The notes beneath the pieces were generated by a model that was not told the origin of the DNA, did no database searches, and saw only the letters and a list, made by a program, of their open reading frames with translations. A stretch of 64,000 nucleotides of DNA from JBEBSD01 sp040394475 (lineage in GTDB: Bacteria > Bacteroidota > Bacteroidia > Cytophagales > Spirosomataceae), in the NCBI GenBank assembly GCA_040394475.1, contig JBEBSD010000018.1:1-64000 (forward strand), written 5' to 3'. The position numbers and the translations under genes were made by a program. This document shows, piece by piece, positions 36,546 to 46,185 of this stretch (position 1 is its first letter; the number at the start of each line of letters is the position of its first letter).

Positions 36546-39500
36546 TCAAAAAGAAAGGTTAAGGCCAAAGTTGACGGCGCGTGTCACCGGATAGATCCCC
36601 TGATCCAGGCCCATGCTTCCGATCGCCGTGTTGTACACTTCGGGATCGAGACCGCTGTACCGGGTAAAGGTCAGCAGGTTATACGCCTGCAGGTATATCC
36701 GGAGGTGGTTCATCCGGAATTTTTTCAGGAAATCCGGATGAAAATTGTATCCGATCTGTACATTTTTCACCCGCATATACGAACCGTCTTCCACATAATA
36801 GGTAGAGGCCCGGGAGTCGTATTGCGTCATCGTTTTGTTCAGCATGGGCAAGCTGGCACCGGTATTCTCCGGCGTCCAGGTGTCCAGCATCCGGATGCTC
36901 CTGTTGCCCCCGAAATTGTCGAAATCGGTAAACCACTTGGTGATATTGACAAGGTCGTTCCCCTGAGATCCCTGAATGAAAACCGTAAAGTCAACGTTCT
37001 TATAACGGAGTCCGAGATTCAATCCGTAGGTAAAGTCGGGGTGCGGGTTTCCTACCCATGTCTGGTCGTCGCCATTGATGACGCCGTCACTGTTTACATC
37101 TTTCAGCCGGAAGGCGCCCACCCTTTTACCTTGCTGCGCAGCATGGGCGTCTACTTCCTGCTGGTCCTGGAAGATCCCCTCAATCTTGTAGGTGTATAAG
37201 GCGGATACCGGCTGGCCTTTCTCTATCCGCGTAAAAGTGCCCGGCCTGGTATTGGAACCGGTAATAAAGGTACCCTGGCTGTTGTCTATCCGCAGTACTT
37301 CGTTCCGGTAGGTCGAAAAGTTAGCGCCAACATCATAGCTGAGGTTTTCCGAAATGTTTCCCCGGTAATCCACCGAAAGATCCAATCCCTTGTTGCTCAT
37401 CTTCCCGATATTCTGGAATGGCGCGGTGCCTCCTCCCGCCATCGCGGGCAGGGGGACCGGGTACAGCATGTCGTTCGTGATGTTCCGGTACACGTCCAGC
37501 GTCACGCCCAGCCGGTTCCGGAGGAGCGATACATCCAATCCCACGTTGGTGGACACAGAGGTTTCCCATTTCAAATCGGGATTACCGAACGCAGCTAATG
37601 CAAAGCCGCTGGTGACCGAATTGTTGCCGCCCGCTATATCATAGGAAGTGGTCGAGAGTGAAGTAGCGTACGTACCGAAAGCGGCGTAGTTATTGATCTC
37701 CTGGTTGCCTGTTTTACCCCATCCACCCCTGATTTTCAGATGGTTGATAAGCTTTATATTTTTCATAAAAGACTCTTCAGAAAGTACCCATCCGACGCTG
37801 AACGCCGGGAAAGCACCGTATTGGTTATTGACGCCGAACCGGGAAGAGCCGTCGCGGCGGATGGTCACACTAGCGAGATACCGGCTGTTAAAGCCATAGT
37901 CTACCCGGCCGAAAACAGAAAACAACGACGAAGCATATCCCCGGCCGTTGTTGCTCAGCCCGGCCTGCCCCGCGCTCAGGTACCTGAAATCAGTATTGAT
38001 AGAATAGAAATTGGTACGGCCTGCATCAAAATACCGGTACGTATTGTGGATGGCTTCCGTTCCGGCAAGAAACGTCATATGATGCTTGCTGCCGATTACC
38101 TTGTGATAATTCAGGATGTTCGACCAGGTCCAGCCCATGGTGTTCTCGAAGTACTCCAGCATGCTGTTGGTGCTGCCGGGGCCTGATGCTTCGGGGCGGA
38201 TGAAATAGAAATTGGCCGCTGAATTCCAAAGCTGGTCGACTCCGAAACTGGATTTTGCGGTCAGGCCGTCGAACAGGCTCAGTTCAGCAAATACATTGCC
38301 AAAAATCCGGTGTCCCTTTTTACGATCGTCCTTTTGACGATCCAGCTGCGCTACCGGGTTCCAGGAATTTCCCAGACCGGCCGCCCTTGATCCGGCATAA
38401 TTCCCCATAATGTCATAAACCGGGATAATCCGCAGCTGCCTCAGGGCCATCGAAATCGGAGAATACTGACTCTGGAAGTCGTCGCCATAGTTTTTGCTTT
38501 CCTGCGTCATCCCACGATGCTCGGTATAGGCATATTGCAGGTTTTCCCCGATTTTGAGGTAGTTGTTGAAAAAGCTGTACTCCGTATTGGCGCGAATGCT
38601 GTATCGCCTGAACCCGGTATGGATCAGCGTGCCTTGCTGACCATAGTAATTGAGTGAAATGGCATATTTGCTCAAATCGGTGCCCCCGGTAGCTCCCAAC
38701 TGATAGTTCGCCAGGGGGGCTGCCCCGAATATTTCCCGCACCCAGTCAGTCCCTTCTTTGTTGGCCCTGGCGATGGGATTGTCATCGGAGCTGACTTTTA
38801 CGGGGCTGTATTTATAGGTATCGGGGCTCGTCCGGGGGTCTCCCTCCATGGCGCCGGCGGGCCATATATAGTCGGGGAGTACCGGGTTTTCACCGTTTCC
38901 GTACTGTGCATGCACGGGTTTCAAACCGGCATTTCGCTGCAGCGCCCACTCGATATCCGCCACCTGCTGCGGGTTAATCGTCCGGGGAAGATTTCCAACT
39001 ACCTGTGCACCATAGTAGGCGTCGAAAGAAAGCTTCGGCGTCCCGGTTTTTCCCTTTTTCGTCGTCACGACGATCACGCCGTTACTGGCCCTGGAACCGT
39101 AGATCGAAGCAGCGGAAGCATCTTTTAAAATCTGGATACTTTCGATATCATTCGGATTGATCGTATTGAGATTCTCTTTGGTGGGTACGCCGTCAATGAC
39201 ATAGAGCGGATCACTGTTGTTGATCGTACCGAATCCCCTGATCCGGACACTCTGCTTTCCCCCGGGCATCCCTTCGTTCACAACGGTGACGCCCGCGGCG
39301 CGGCCCTGCATCGCTTCTCCGATATTAGCGGCCGGAACCGCCAGCAAATCCTCTGTGCGGATTGTTGTAATGGCGCCTGTCAGCTCTTTTTTCCGCTGCG
39401 TGCCGTAGCCTACCACTACCACCTCTCCGAGGGATTTGGTATCGACCTCCATCACCAGGTCGAAGCTTGTCCGGTTGGCAACCGGCACTTCCAGTTGTTT

Positions 39501-40103
39501 GTAACCGACAAAGGACAAAACCAGGATCACATTTTCATCGGGAAGCTCAAGGGTGAAACGCCCCTGCGCGTCGGTGGCTGTGCCGGTTTTTTTTCCCTTC
39601 ACCAGAATGCTCACACCGGGGAGCGCCTCCCCTCCGGCATCGGTAACGACGCCCCGTATAGTACGGGCTATTTTTTCGTCAGACACGGGGACTTCCGGTT
39701 GCTGAGGGCTCGGGGTAATCTGCCGCCGAATGGTAATAATGCCCTCGGAAACCTCAAATCCAAATGGCTGACCTTCAAAAATTTCGCGCAGCGCTTCCGT
39801 CAGCGGAACTCCTTTCAAAGAGACCGTTACGGGGCGGGCTTCTCTCAGGAATTTCTTGTTGGAAATGAAAGCAAACCCGCTTTGCTTCCGTACGGTTCCC
39901 ATTACCCTCTCAAGGGATTCATTTTTAGCGGCAACAGTGATCAGTTGCGAACGCGCCGCATGTGACACCTGTATACACAGGATAAAGATTAGAAATAAAG
40001 TAAGTTTCACGGTCAGGATGGATTGAGGTGAAAATCGGAAAAACGGGCGCTTCACGTCGGGAAAATGATAGGCGCCACATTTGACATACAAGAGAGAATG
40101 CAT
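36546..40103 (-). CDS. SusC-family TonB-dependent receptor with STN signalling domain
   Basis: The 1185-residue product imports a ligand and signals it to a FecR/sigma pair. The order is a signal segment (to about 50), STN domain (about 55-127, VMGTVRKQSGFAFI and LREIFEGQPFGFEV), carboxypeptidase-D-like domain (148-222), the TonB-box-type segment GEVVVVGYGTQ (226-236), the plug with YVIDGVP and ILKDASAASIYGSRASNGVIVVTTKKG, and a barrel ending in LNLSF. The FecR and sigma genes lie immediately upstream on the same strand, consistent with transenvelope regulation. The first ATG gives a long N-region before the hydrophobic core, and no better start was found. Confidence 0.96.
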   Translation of the reverse strand: MHSLLYVKCGAYHFPDVKRPFFRFSPQSILTVKLTLFLIFILCIQVSHAARSQLITVAAKNESLERVMGTVRKQSGFAFISNKKFLREARPVTVSLKGVPLTEALREIFEGQPFGFEVSEGIITIRRQITPSPQQPEVPVSDEKIARTIRGVVTDAGGEALPGVSILVKGKKTGTATDAQGRFTLELPDENVILVLSFVGYKQLEVPVANRTSFDLVMEVDTKSLGEVVVVGYGTQRKKELTGAITTIRTEDLLAVPAANIGEAMQGRAAGVTVVNEGMPGGKQSVRIRGFGTINNSDPLYVIDGVPTKENLNTINPNDIESIQILKDASAASIYGSRASNGVIVVTTKKGKTGTPKLSFDAYYGAQVVGNLPRTINPQQVADIEWALQRNAGLKPVHAQYGNGENPVLPDYIWPAGAMEGDPRTSPDTYKYSPVKVSSDDNPIARANKEGTDWVREIFGAAPLANYQLGATGGTDLSKYAISLNYYGQQGTLIHTGFRRYSIRANTEYSFFNNYLKIGENLQYAYTEHRGMTQESKNYGDDFQSQYSPISMALRQLRIIPVYDIMGNYAGSRAAGLGNSWNPVAQLDRQKDDRKKGHRIFGNVFAELSLFDGLTAKSSFGVDQLWNSAANFYFIRPEASGPGSTNSMLEYFENTMGWTWSNILNYHKVIGSKHHMTFLAGTEAIHNTYRYFDAGRTNFYSINTDFRYLSAGQAGLSNNGRGYASSLFSVFGRVDYGFNSRYLASVTIRRDGSSRFGVNNQYGAFPAFSVGWVLSEESFMKNIKLINHLKIRGGWGKTGNQEINNYAAFGTYATSLSTTSYDIAGGNNSVTSGFALAAFGNPDLKWETSVSTNVGLDVSLLRNRLGVTLDVYRNITNDMLYPVPLPAMAGGGTAPFQNIGKMSNKGLDLSVDYRGNISENLSYDVGANFSTYRNEVLRIDNSQGTFITGSNTRPGTFTRIEKGQPVSALYTYKIEGIFQDQQEVDAHAAQQGKRVGAFRLKDVNSDGVINGDDQTWVGNPHPDFTYGLNLGLRYKNVDFTVFIQGSQGNDLVNITKWFTDFDNFGGNRSIRMLDTWTPENTGASLPMLNKTMTQYDSRASTYYVEDGSYMRVKNVQIGYNFHPDFLKKFRMNHLRIYLQAYNLLTFTRYSGLDPEVYNTAIGSMGLDQGIYPVTRAVNFGLNLSF

Positions 40104-40177
40104 ACTTTTGTACGGTTAGGGAGTTAATAATTGATTTAGCAGATTCAGTATTAACGATTGAAAAAACCTGACATCGG

Positions 40178-40201
40178 CCGGAAGTGTTGACGCACTTCCG
40201 G
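40178..40201 (-). terminator. Hairpin between fecR and SusC gene
   Basis: Perfect arms CCGGAAGTG and CACTTCCGG surround a 6-base loop. On the minus strand it lies about 26 bases after the FecR stop, and a run of six T follows about 11 bases later. It may end or attenuate the sigma-fecR message so that the susCD genes are read from their own sigma-dependent promoter. Confidence 0.6.
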
Positions 40202-40226
40202 TTTAGTTTAGTCAACCGGATGATGT

Positions 40227-41426
40227 TTATTCCATAAGCCTGATTTTTTTTCCGTCGATTCTAAATTCTATGTTGCTCGTCAGTTCCAGCGCCTTCAGCA
40301 CGGAAGATAGCTTTGCAGTACGGGGAACAGTTCCTACAAATTCAATATCGGGCATTCCGGTATAGTCCACTTCCACATCATACCAGCGCTCTAACTGATG
40401 CATCACGTCTTTCAGGTTAGCGTCCTGAAAATTAAAGAGGCCGTTTTTCCAGGCGACGGCTTGCTCTGCATCGACGGAAACGGTACGGATTCCCTCCGCC
40501 GCTGTAATGGCCTGCTGCCCCGGGAGAAGCCTGACAGGTTTTTCCGGCTTCTCCGGCCGGGTGATGTACACACTTCCTTCCAGCAGCGTGGTCCTGGTTT
40601 CTTCCTCGCCCTCATAGGCTTTGACGTTAAAATGTGTCCCCACGACCTGAACGACCTGGTGGCCTGATGCTACAAAAAAAGGCCGGCGCCGATCCTCCGA
40701 CACTTCAAAATAGCCCTCTCCGGTCAGAATCACCCGCCGTTCGTCCGTTTCGAACTGTGTCGGAAAGCGGAGAGTAGAAGCGGCATTCAGCCAGGCGCGG
40801 GTGCCGTCGGGGAGTGTGATCTTAAACTGACCTCCTTTTGGGACACTGAGTGTATTATGCTGGACCGGGGCGTGTTCCGGACTCTCCGCCCTTCCCTCAT
40901 AGGCCAGCTCCCCGTCTGCGATTTTAGAGATTGCAATACCCGATTGCGTGGCTACCTGACCGTTACCGGCTTCACTCAGGTTGACTACGGACCCGTCTGC
41001 CAAAATCAAAGAAGCCTTATTGCCTCCCGGGAGCACATCATTTTCCTGAATCGCAACAACCGCGAGTCGTTCCTTTTCTCCATAACGGGAATGATAGAAC
41101 GTCCAGGTTACCGCGCCGAGCAGCATGACGGCCGCGGCTATCCGTCTCCACGGAAAGGAAACAATCCGGTCCTCCGACCGCTCATCGCCTGCTAGTTCAT
41201 CCTCGAGCCGGCGCTGCACCCTGTCCAATACCAGGGCGACCGCAGGATTTTTCTCCCACTCAGCCGGGGGTATCCGGCCGAGCTCCTCCCCGATCATCTC
41301 CTGCAGCACGTTTTCCTCCTCTCCGTTCAAATGAAAATACGCAAGCAGGCTTTCGATTTCCTCCCTGGTACACGCTCCTTTCAGGTAACGGTCGAACAGC
41401 ATTTTCAAGTCCTCAGCCCCCATCAT
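40227..41426 (-). CDS. FecR-family anti-sigma factor
   Basis: This is a 399-residue inner-membrane anti-sigma factor. The cytoplasmic N-terminus (MLFDRYLKGACTREEIESLLAYF) binds the sigma factor. One membrane segment follows (RRIAAAVMLLGAVTWTFY, about 92-109). The periplasmic FecR domain has SVPKGGQFKITLPDGTRAWLNAASTLRFP and VLTGEGYFEVSEDRRRPFFV, and a C-terminal DUF4974-like part (VMHQLERWYDVEVDY). It pairs with the sigma factor directly upstream and with the STN receptor downstream, giving the classic three-part relay. Confidence 0.95.
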   Translation of the reverse strand: MMGAEDLKMLFDRYLKGACTREEIESLLAYFHLNGEEENVLQEMIGEELGRIPPAEWEKNPAVALVLDRVQRRLEDELAGDERSEDRIVSFPWRRIAAAVMLLGAVTWTFYHSRYGEKERLAVVAIQENDVLPGGNKASLILADGSVVNLSEAGNGQVATQSGIAISKIADGELAYEGRAESPEHAPVQHNTLSVPKGGQFKITLPDGTRAWLNAASTLRFPTQFETDERRVILTGEGYFEVSEDRRRPFFVASGHQVVQVVGTHFNVKAYEGEEETRTTLLEGSVYITRPEKPEKPVRLLPGQQAITAAEGIRTVSVDAEQAVAWKNGLFNFQDANLKDVMHQLERWYDVEVDYTGMPDIEFVGTVPRTAKLSSVLKALELTSNIEFRIDGKKIRLME

Positions 41427-41493
41427 CTCCGGTAGTTTTCACTAATACGGACGAGACGGAAAAAGGGTATGCTGCACCAGCAACTTTTTTATT

Positions 41494-42096
41494 TCAGGCA
41501 AACGTGAAGGCAGCAATAAGCAAAGAAAGGTAACGGGCCTTCTCGTCACGCAATTCCTCCCGGAGAAAACGACCGGCTTTTATCAGGTGATCTTTCACGG
41601 TTCCGGCCGATATCCCCATAATCGCGGCGGTCTCCGCATAGGACTTGCCTTCTATTCTGCAAAGACGAAAAACCCGTTGCCGCTGGACAGGCAGCTTACT
41701 GATCAGCTCATGAAGTTGGTGATAGGTTTCTTTGCGGATTACGCCCTGTTCTACCGGTTCGCAGGTCTCCGCACCGGTAGCCAGCAAATGTGCCCGAAGT
41801 TTGAAATCGAGAGCGGCTTTCCGGTAAAAATCCATCGCGAGATTTCCGGCAATCCGATATAAATAAGACTGAAACGACCTTGCGGGATCAAGACTTGCCC
41901 GCCTTTCCCAGACTTTCAGAAAAGTATCCTGCAGTAATTCCTCAGCTGCCTCCTCAGACTTGACCAGTCGCAACAGGTTATAATAAATACGCGCTTTATA
42001 AAGATGGTACAATTCCGTAAAAGCCACTTCGTCTCCCCGTTGTAAACGTACCAACAACGACTCTTCCCTAGCTGCATCATGTCCTGGAACATTCAT
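41494..42096 (-). CDS. ECF RNA polymerase sigma factor of the SusCD relay
   Basis: The 200-residue protein has ECF region 2 (AFTELYHLYKARIYYNLLRLVKSEEAAEELLQDTFLKVWERR, split here only for reading) and region 4 (PVQRQRVFRLCRIEGKSYAETAAIMGISAGTVKDHL). The start is taken at MNVPGHD (42096) because the 12 codons upstream look non-native. It ends in a hydrophobic tail (LSLLIAAFTFA) that is a little unusual. The FecR partner follows after 67 bases. Two 25-base direct repeats lie 34 bases upstream. Confidence 0.93.
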   Translation of the reverse strand: MNVPGHDAAREESLLVRLQRGDEVAFTELYHLYKARIYYNLLRLVKSEEAAEELLQDTFLKVWERRASLDPARSFQSYLYRIAGNLAMDFYRKAALDFKLRAHLLATGAETCEPVEQGVIRKETYHQLHELISKLPVQRQRVFRLCRIEGKSYAETAAIMGISAGTVKDHLIKAGRFLREELRDEKARYLSLLIAAFTFA

Positions 42097-42129
42097 TTGG
42101 TAGGAAACGACATAAAACGAGAGGTTCAG

Positions 42130-42195
42130 CAATTATGTCAGGCAATTTACAGAAAAATGAGAGATTCATCCAATTATGGTGGACAATTTACAGAA
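42130..42195. repeat. 25-base direct repeat pair upstream of ECF sigma gene
   Basis: Two copies, at 42130-42154 and 42171-42195, each start with CAATTATG and end with CAATTTACAGAA, with five differing centre bases at most. Their spacing is 41 bases, close to four helical turns. They sit just upstream of the sigma gene start at 42096 and could be binding sites for a regulator or a duplicated promoter element. Confidence 0.75.
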
Positions 42196-42577
42196 TAGTA
42201 CTATTGTTTTAGGTTGCTAGTTTTCGCCCGCAAATCGAAATTGCCTGACCAGGAACGGGCAACTATCGGGGCAGCTTACCCATCACCTCCGGAACCCCCG
42301 CCACATATACAACCATTTACCCGACAAAAAACCGGAACCTCCGATGAAAATTCATCAAAGTATCCAATAACCGGCCTCTTTCCGGCACTCCGCCATTTCC
42401 CTTTCCGGATAGTAGTCCCGGCATCCATTTTTGATACCAGATTGATACCATCTGTTACATCAGTAATAACACCCTGTCCTCGTAAAAGCTGAACTTTGTG
42501 CGTTCATTTTGGAGTACTTCAGAATCGCTTCAGCCAGCCAGTTTTCACAACCGCCCTTTAATTAAAGTAAAATCAGC
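42196..42577. other. Intergenic region before the L-domain protein gene
   Basis: Nothing coding is supported. The last bases before the ATG at 42578 are A/T-rich (TTTAATTAAAGTAAAATC) and may include the promoter of the plus-strand gene. A TTGATACCA direct repeat is seen near 42431-42450. No hairpin or consensus promoter was convincing. Confidence 0.35.
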
Positions 42578-44347
42578 ATGAAGAAATCAGCAGCCATCAT
42601 TTTCCTAATGATAGCAACAGGGATGCCTGTCTACACCATGGAACTCCATTCTTCGGCCGATCCGGTACTTGTCCCGATCCATCAGGAGAATACTTTCAGG
42701 GGAAAGCAGGTTGAGGCGGATACGAAAGACGGAAGGACCGGGCTGGACGACTGTAACGTCGGCGATATGTACATAACGCACATCGATCACGTCAATAATT
42801 TCATCGCACTATATGGCGAATGCACAGCAATCACAGGCAGCCTCACTATTGCCTTCTCCACAGACCTGTCTTTTCTGGCTAACCTGACAAGCGTAGAAAA
42901 CTTATCGATCACAGGAAGCCCTACCCTTACCAATCTCAATGGGCTTCAGAACCTGACAACGGTAGCAGGGAATTTGACAATGATTAACCTGGGCATCACC
43001 GACCTGAGCGGTCTGGAACAATTGACACATGCAGGCGGGATTTTCATCAGATATTTACCGGCGCTGACATCCTTGTCGGGGCTATCTTCGCTCGCTTCCG
43101 CAAACGCAATTACGATCATGGAGAATCCGCTTCTGACCAATTTCAATAGTCTGCAGAGCCTGATTGCTGTGGATGAAGATATTGCGATCTATGATAACCC
43201 GTCGCTGACCGGCCTCAATGGCCTTCAGAACCTGACTTCAGTGGGACAAAGCCTCGCCATCCACGGCAGCCCCAATCTGACAAGTCTCGGCGGACTTCAG
43301 AGCCTGACGTCGGTCGGAGGTAATGTATCATTTTACGGCCTGGGGATCTCCAACCTGGACGAACCAGGGCAATTGACAACTATCACCGGGGGGATCTCGA
43401 TCGAAAACAACCCGCTTCTGACCAGTATCGATGGCTTTCAGAGCCTGACGTCAGTGGGCGGGGGCATACAAATCCATGAAAACCCTGACCTGACATCTCT
43501 GAATGGTTTTCAGAATCTGGTTTCAGTCGGAGATGGTTTATCGTTGTATCAGCTGGGGCTCATCGATCTGAATGGATTCGGGCAATTGGAGAGCGTTGGT
43601 GCCGGACTGTCTATCGAACTCCTGCCGCAGCTAACATCGTTGGGGGGACTGTCCAATCTGAGCACAGTGGGAACTTTTATCAATGTGGTACATAATGCTG
43701 CATTGAGTACCTGTGCATTTGAGGTTTTCTGTGAAAAGCTGGAAAATACACCTGAACAGGTTGGCTTTAACGGCAACGCAACCGGATGTGCAACAAATGG
43801 GGAAGTCGTAAATGCCTGCAACGCCCTTCCGGTTACGCTTGCCCGCTTTGAGGTTAGCCTGGAAGGTCGGACCACCCTTCTCAATTGGACGACGACCTCC
43901 GAAATGAACAGCGATTACTTCGAGGTACAGCATACGATAGCTGCCGGCACCTGGGAGGTTCTCGGTCAGGTAAGGTCGGATGGCGAAAGCGCTGCCCTCC
44001 GGAACTACACATTTTCCCATAACACTTCCTCTGACGGCATCCACTACTATCGTCTCAGGATGGTGGATAAGGACGGTTCATTTGCATACAGCCCGCTAAA
44101 AAGTGTATCGTTGGAAGGGGGACTATTCGCCTACCCCAATCCGGCAACAGACAGGCTCACATTAAAAAACACCGAAAATATAGATCGGTTAGAGGTTTTG
44201 AGCCTAACCGGCGCCCGCGTCCTTACGAGTAACGGAATCCCTTCAGACGGGGTCGATTTAAGCCGGCTTTCACCCGGTTTATACACCGTAAGAGTGATCA
44301 GGAATGACGGATCCTTCGTCTCCGGCAAGATTGCTGTTGTCAAATAA
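42578..44347 (+). CDS. T9SS-exported receptor-L-domain-like repeat protein
   Basis: This is a 589-residue secreted protein. After a signal peptide (MKKSAAIIFLMIATG), residues about 90-370 are leucine-rich beta-solenoid repeats of about 24 residues (LTSLGGLQSLTSVGGNV, LTSIDGFQSLTSVGGGI), like receptor L-domains. A Cys-containing cap (STCAFEVFCEKL, then ATGCATNGEVVNAC) closes the solenoid. Residues about 416-513 form the same FN3-like module seen in the giant protein at 6192 (LPVTLARFEV, LNWTTTSEMNSDYFEVQ), and 514-589 is a type A sorting domain (AYPNPATDRLTL). It probably binds protein or glycan at the surface. No enzyme motif is seen. It has no same-strand neighbour. Confidence 0.9.
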   Translation: MKKSAAIIFLMIATGMPVYTMELHSSADPVLVPIHQENTFRGKQVEADTKDGRTGLDDCNVGDMYITHIDHVNNFIALYGECTAITGSLTIAFSTDLSFLANLTSVENLSITGSPTLTNLNGLQNLTTVAGNLTMINLGITDLSGLEQLTHAGGIFIRYLPALTSLSGLSSLASANAITIMENPLLTNFNSLQSLIAVDEDIAIYDNPSLTGLNGLQNLTSVGQSLAIHGSPNLTSLGGLQSLTSVGGNVSFYGLGISNLDEPGQLTTITGGISIENNPLLTSIDGFQSLTSVGGGIQIHENPDLTSLNGFQNLVSVGDGLSLYQLGLIDLNGFGQLESVGAGLSIELLPQLTSLGGLSNLSTVGTFINVVHNAALSTCAFEVFCEKLENTPEQVGFNGNATGCATNGEVVNACNALPVTLARFEVSLEGRTTLLNWTTTSEMNSDYFEVQHTIAAGTWEVLGQVRSDGESAALRNYTFSHNTSSDGIHYYRLRMVDKDGSFAYSPLKSVSLEGGLFAYPNPATDRLTLKNTENIDRLEVLSLTGARVLTSNGIPSDGVDLSRLSPGLYTVRVIRNDGSFVSGKIAVVK

Positions 44348-44619
44348 CATCGGGATCAAACACCGTCCTACTTTTTTATATAATTACCTTCAACCCGCGC
44401 TTGATATGAGGCTGATGGAAATGACCATACCCGATAAGCCGAAAAGCAGCAAGCAAAGATATGTTTTGACGAAAACGGGAGAACAAGTAACCGAAAGTCG
44501 AAAATGAAAAGCCGAATCGGACGAGCTTAAAGAAAAGACAACCGTTCGGGAATTTCAACAAGAATGAACGCGATTTGTAGCAAGAACCGGGCTTACTATA
44601 TCCTGTGCTTCACCACAAG
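44348..44619. other. Convergent intergenic region
   Basis: This 272-base stretch lies between the converging L-domain and PhoD-like genes. I see no gene, repeat or clear terminator. It is A-rich on the plus strand near 44430-44545. Confidence 0.4.
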
Positions 44620-46110
44620 CTAAACGGCAAGGTGCTTCTCCTCATGGACCGGGTTCCCGTCCACGTCCCGGTGCGTGAACAGAATCGCTTCGCCCGTTAC
44701 GTTTATTTCCATAAACCCTCCTTTTACACGCAGAAACCGGTGTTCTTCTCTCCTGTCTTCCTGGTTCCAGCCTTGTGCATGTTCGTCGCTGACAGGACCG
44801 GACCCAAATTCCATAAGTCCTGTTTTTTTGTCCTCTGAAACGTACTGCCAATGCCGGTCACCGTTCACTACAAACATATTCTTAACGCGGGATAAATAAT
44901 TCCGCAACCAGTCTCCTTCAGACTGAAAGGATTTGTTCGCATGGTTATCCGTTTTACGGTCCCTGTCCGGACCTACTATCGGGGTGGGAGAAAAAAGGAT
45001 TTTAAACGTAGCATCAGATGCCCGGACCGTTTGCTCCAACCAGGCCTTTTGTGCATCACCCCAGATCGTTTTTTGAGGACTGTCCGCCATTGTATTCGGC
45101 GACCGGTATTCCCGTCCTTCCATCAACCAAACCTGGAGGTGTCTGCCCCAGCGAAATGTACGGTAAGGTTTATCTCTTAAAGGGGCATTTTCCCGCCATA
45201 TCTTCAGGCCGTCCGTAAACGTAAGCTCACCATAGTCCGGAGATGACGGGTAGGCGTCATCGCGTAAAAGATCATGGTCGTCTTTGAGCAGATAAACAGG
45301 TGTATTCTTATAAAAATCAGCCAATGCCGGCCACGAATCCATGGCATGCCACTGGTGCCGGGCTTTTTCGATCGTTGTGGCCAAAGGGCCGGGCTTATCG
45401 TAATAGACGTAATCACCTGTATGGATAAAGAAGTCCGGCTTGAGCCGGTTCATACTGTCGTACGTTTTAAACCCTCTCTCTTTATCGTCATAGCTCCAGA
45501 AATACTGACAGGTGGAGGTTACCAGGCGAACCGGTGTTTCCGAGCCGGTTTCCGGAATTGTCTGAAAAGAGCCGGAAATGGCAGAGACTTCCCCGGCAGC
45601 CGTCGCCTTCGCCTCCCATTTCAGCTGATAGGAGCTTCCGGGCGTCAGGTTGTCAAAAGGTATCTGAACGGTAAAATCATGCTCCTCCAGGGCCGGATGC
45701 CAGTCCGACGTGACGGTTTCCCCACCACCGGTCAGTGTAACGCGCACCAACCCGCCGGCGCCTTTCACAGCCCCGTCCATTTGCGCCACGGGCGCACTTT
45801 CATCAAAATTCAACGGATGCCTGAAGATCGCTTCTCTTCTTTCATGCATTACCGGGTTGGGCTTTTCCCAGGCACAAAGACGCGTCCAGAGCAATGCCGA
45901 ACGGCTGGTCACTTCTGTTGTTTTGAATCCTGTAGTAAAATAAATCTCCGGCCCCGCGGTTTCGGGGGTACCTGATCCGGCTTCAGGAAATGACGCTGAA
46001 AACCCCTGCAACGAAATCGAGGCCAGTCCGATACCTGCCTTTTTGAAAAAGGCTCTTCTGCTGTTTTGCCGTATGCGTGTTTTGAGCCTTTTTCCCGTAC
46101 TTCGTTTCAT
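44620..46110 (-). CDS. PhoD-like metallophosphatase
   Basis: The product (496 residues from ATG 46110; the frame opens at a TTG at 46119) has a twin-arginine-type signal (SRRAFFKKAGIGLASISL). An N-terminal Ig-like domain is followed by the PhoD-like metallophosphoesterase core: TSTCQYFW, FIHTGDYVYYDKPG, YLLKDDHDLLRDDAYP and VNGDRHWQYVSED. Such enzymes hydrolyse phosphate mono- or diesters outside the cytoplasm with Ca/Fe. It is the last leftward gene after the BNR gene (75-base gap). A role in releasing phosphate from a decorated glycan or lipid is possible but not shown. Confidence 0.85.
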   Translation of the reverse strand: MKRSTGKRLKTRIRQNSRRAFFKKAGIGLASISLQGFSASFPEAGSGTPETAGPEIYFTTGFKTTEVTSRSALLWTRLCAWEKPNPVMHERREAIFRHPLNFDESAPVAQMDGAVKGAGGLVRVTLTGGGETVTSDWHPALEEHDFTVQIPFDNLTPGSSYQLKWEAKATAAGEVSAISGSFQTIPETGSETPVRLVTSTCQYFWSYDDKERGFKTYDSMNRLKPDFFIHTGDYVYYDKPGPLATTIEKARHQWHAMDSWPALADFYKNTPVYLLKDDHDLLRDDAYPSSPDYGELTFTDGLKIWRENAPLRDKPYRTFRWGRHLQVWLMEGREYRSPNTMADSPQKTIWGDAQKAWLEQTVRASDATFKILFSPTPIVGPDRDRKTDNHANKSFQSEGDWLRNYLSRVKNMFVVNGDRHWQYVSEDKKTGLMEFGSGPVSDEHAQGWNQEDRREEHRFLRVKGGFMEINVTGEAILFTHRDVDGNPVHEEKHLAV

Positions 46111-46185
46111 TTTTGCCAATGCTTTGTTAAATGAATAGATTGCGTCACCCGCCGGTTCGTAAACGAAGCGTGTAAGTACCGGTAC

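Noticed and set aside
44304..44507. Small plus-strand open frame after the L-domain gene
   Set aside because: It overlaps the end of the upstream gene, and the lysine/threonine-rich tail comes from A-rich intergenic DNA without a ribosome binding site.
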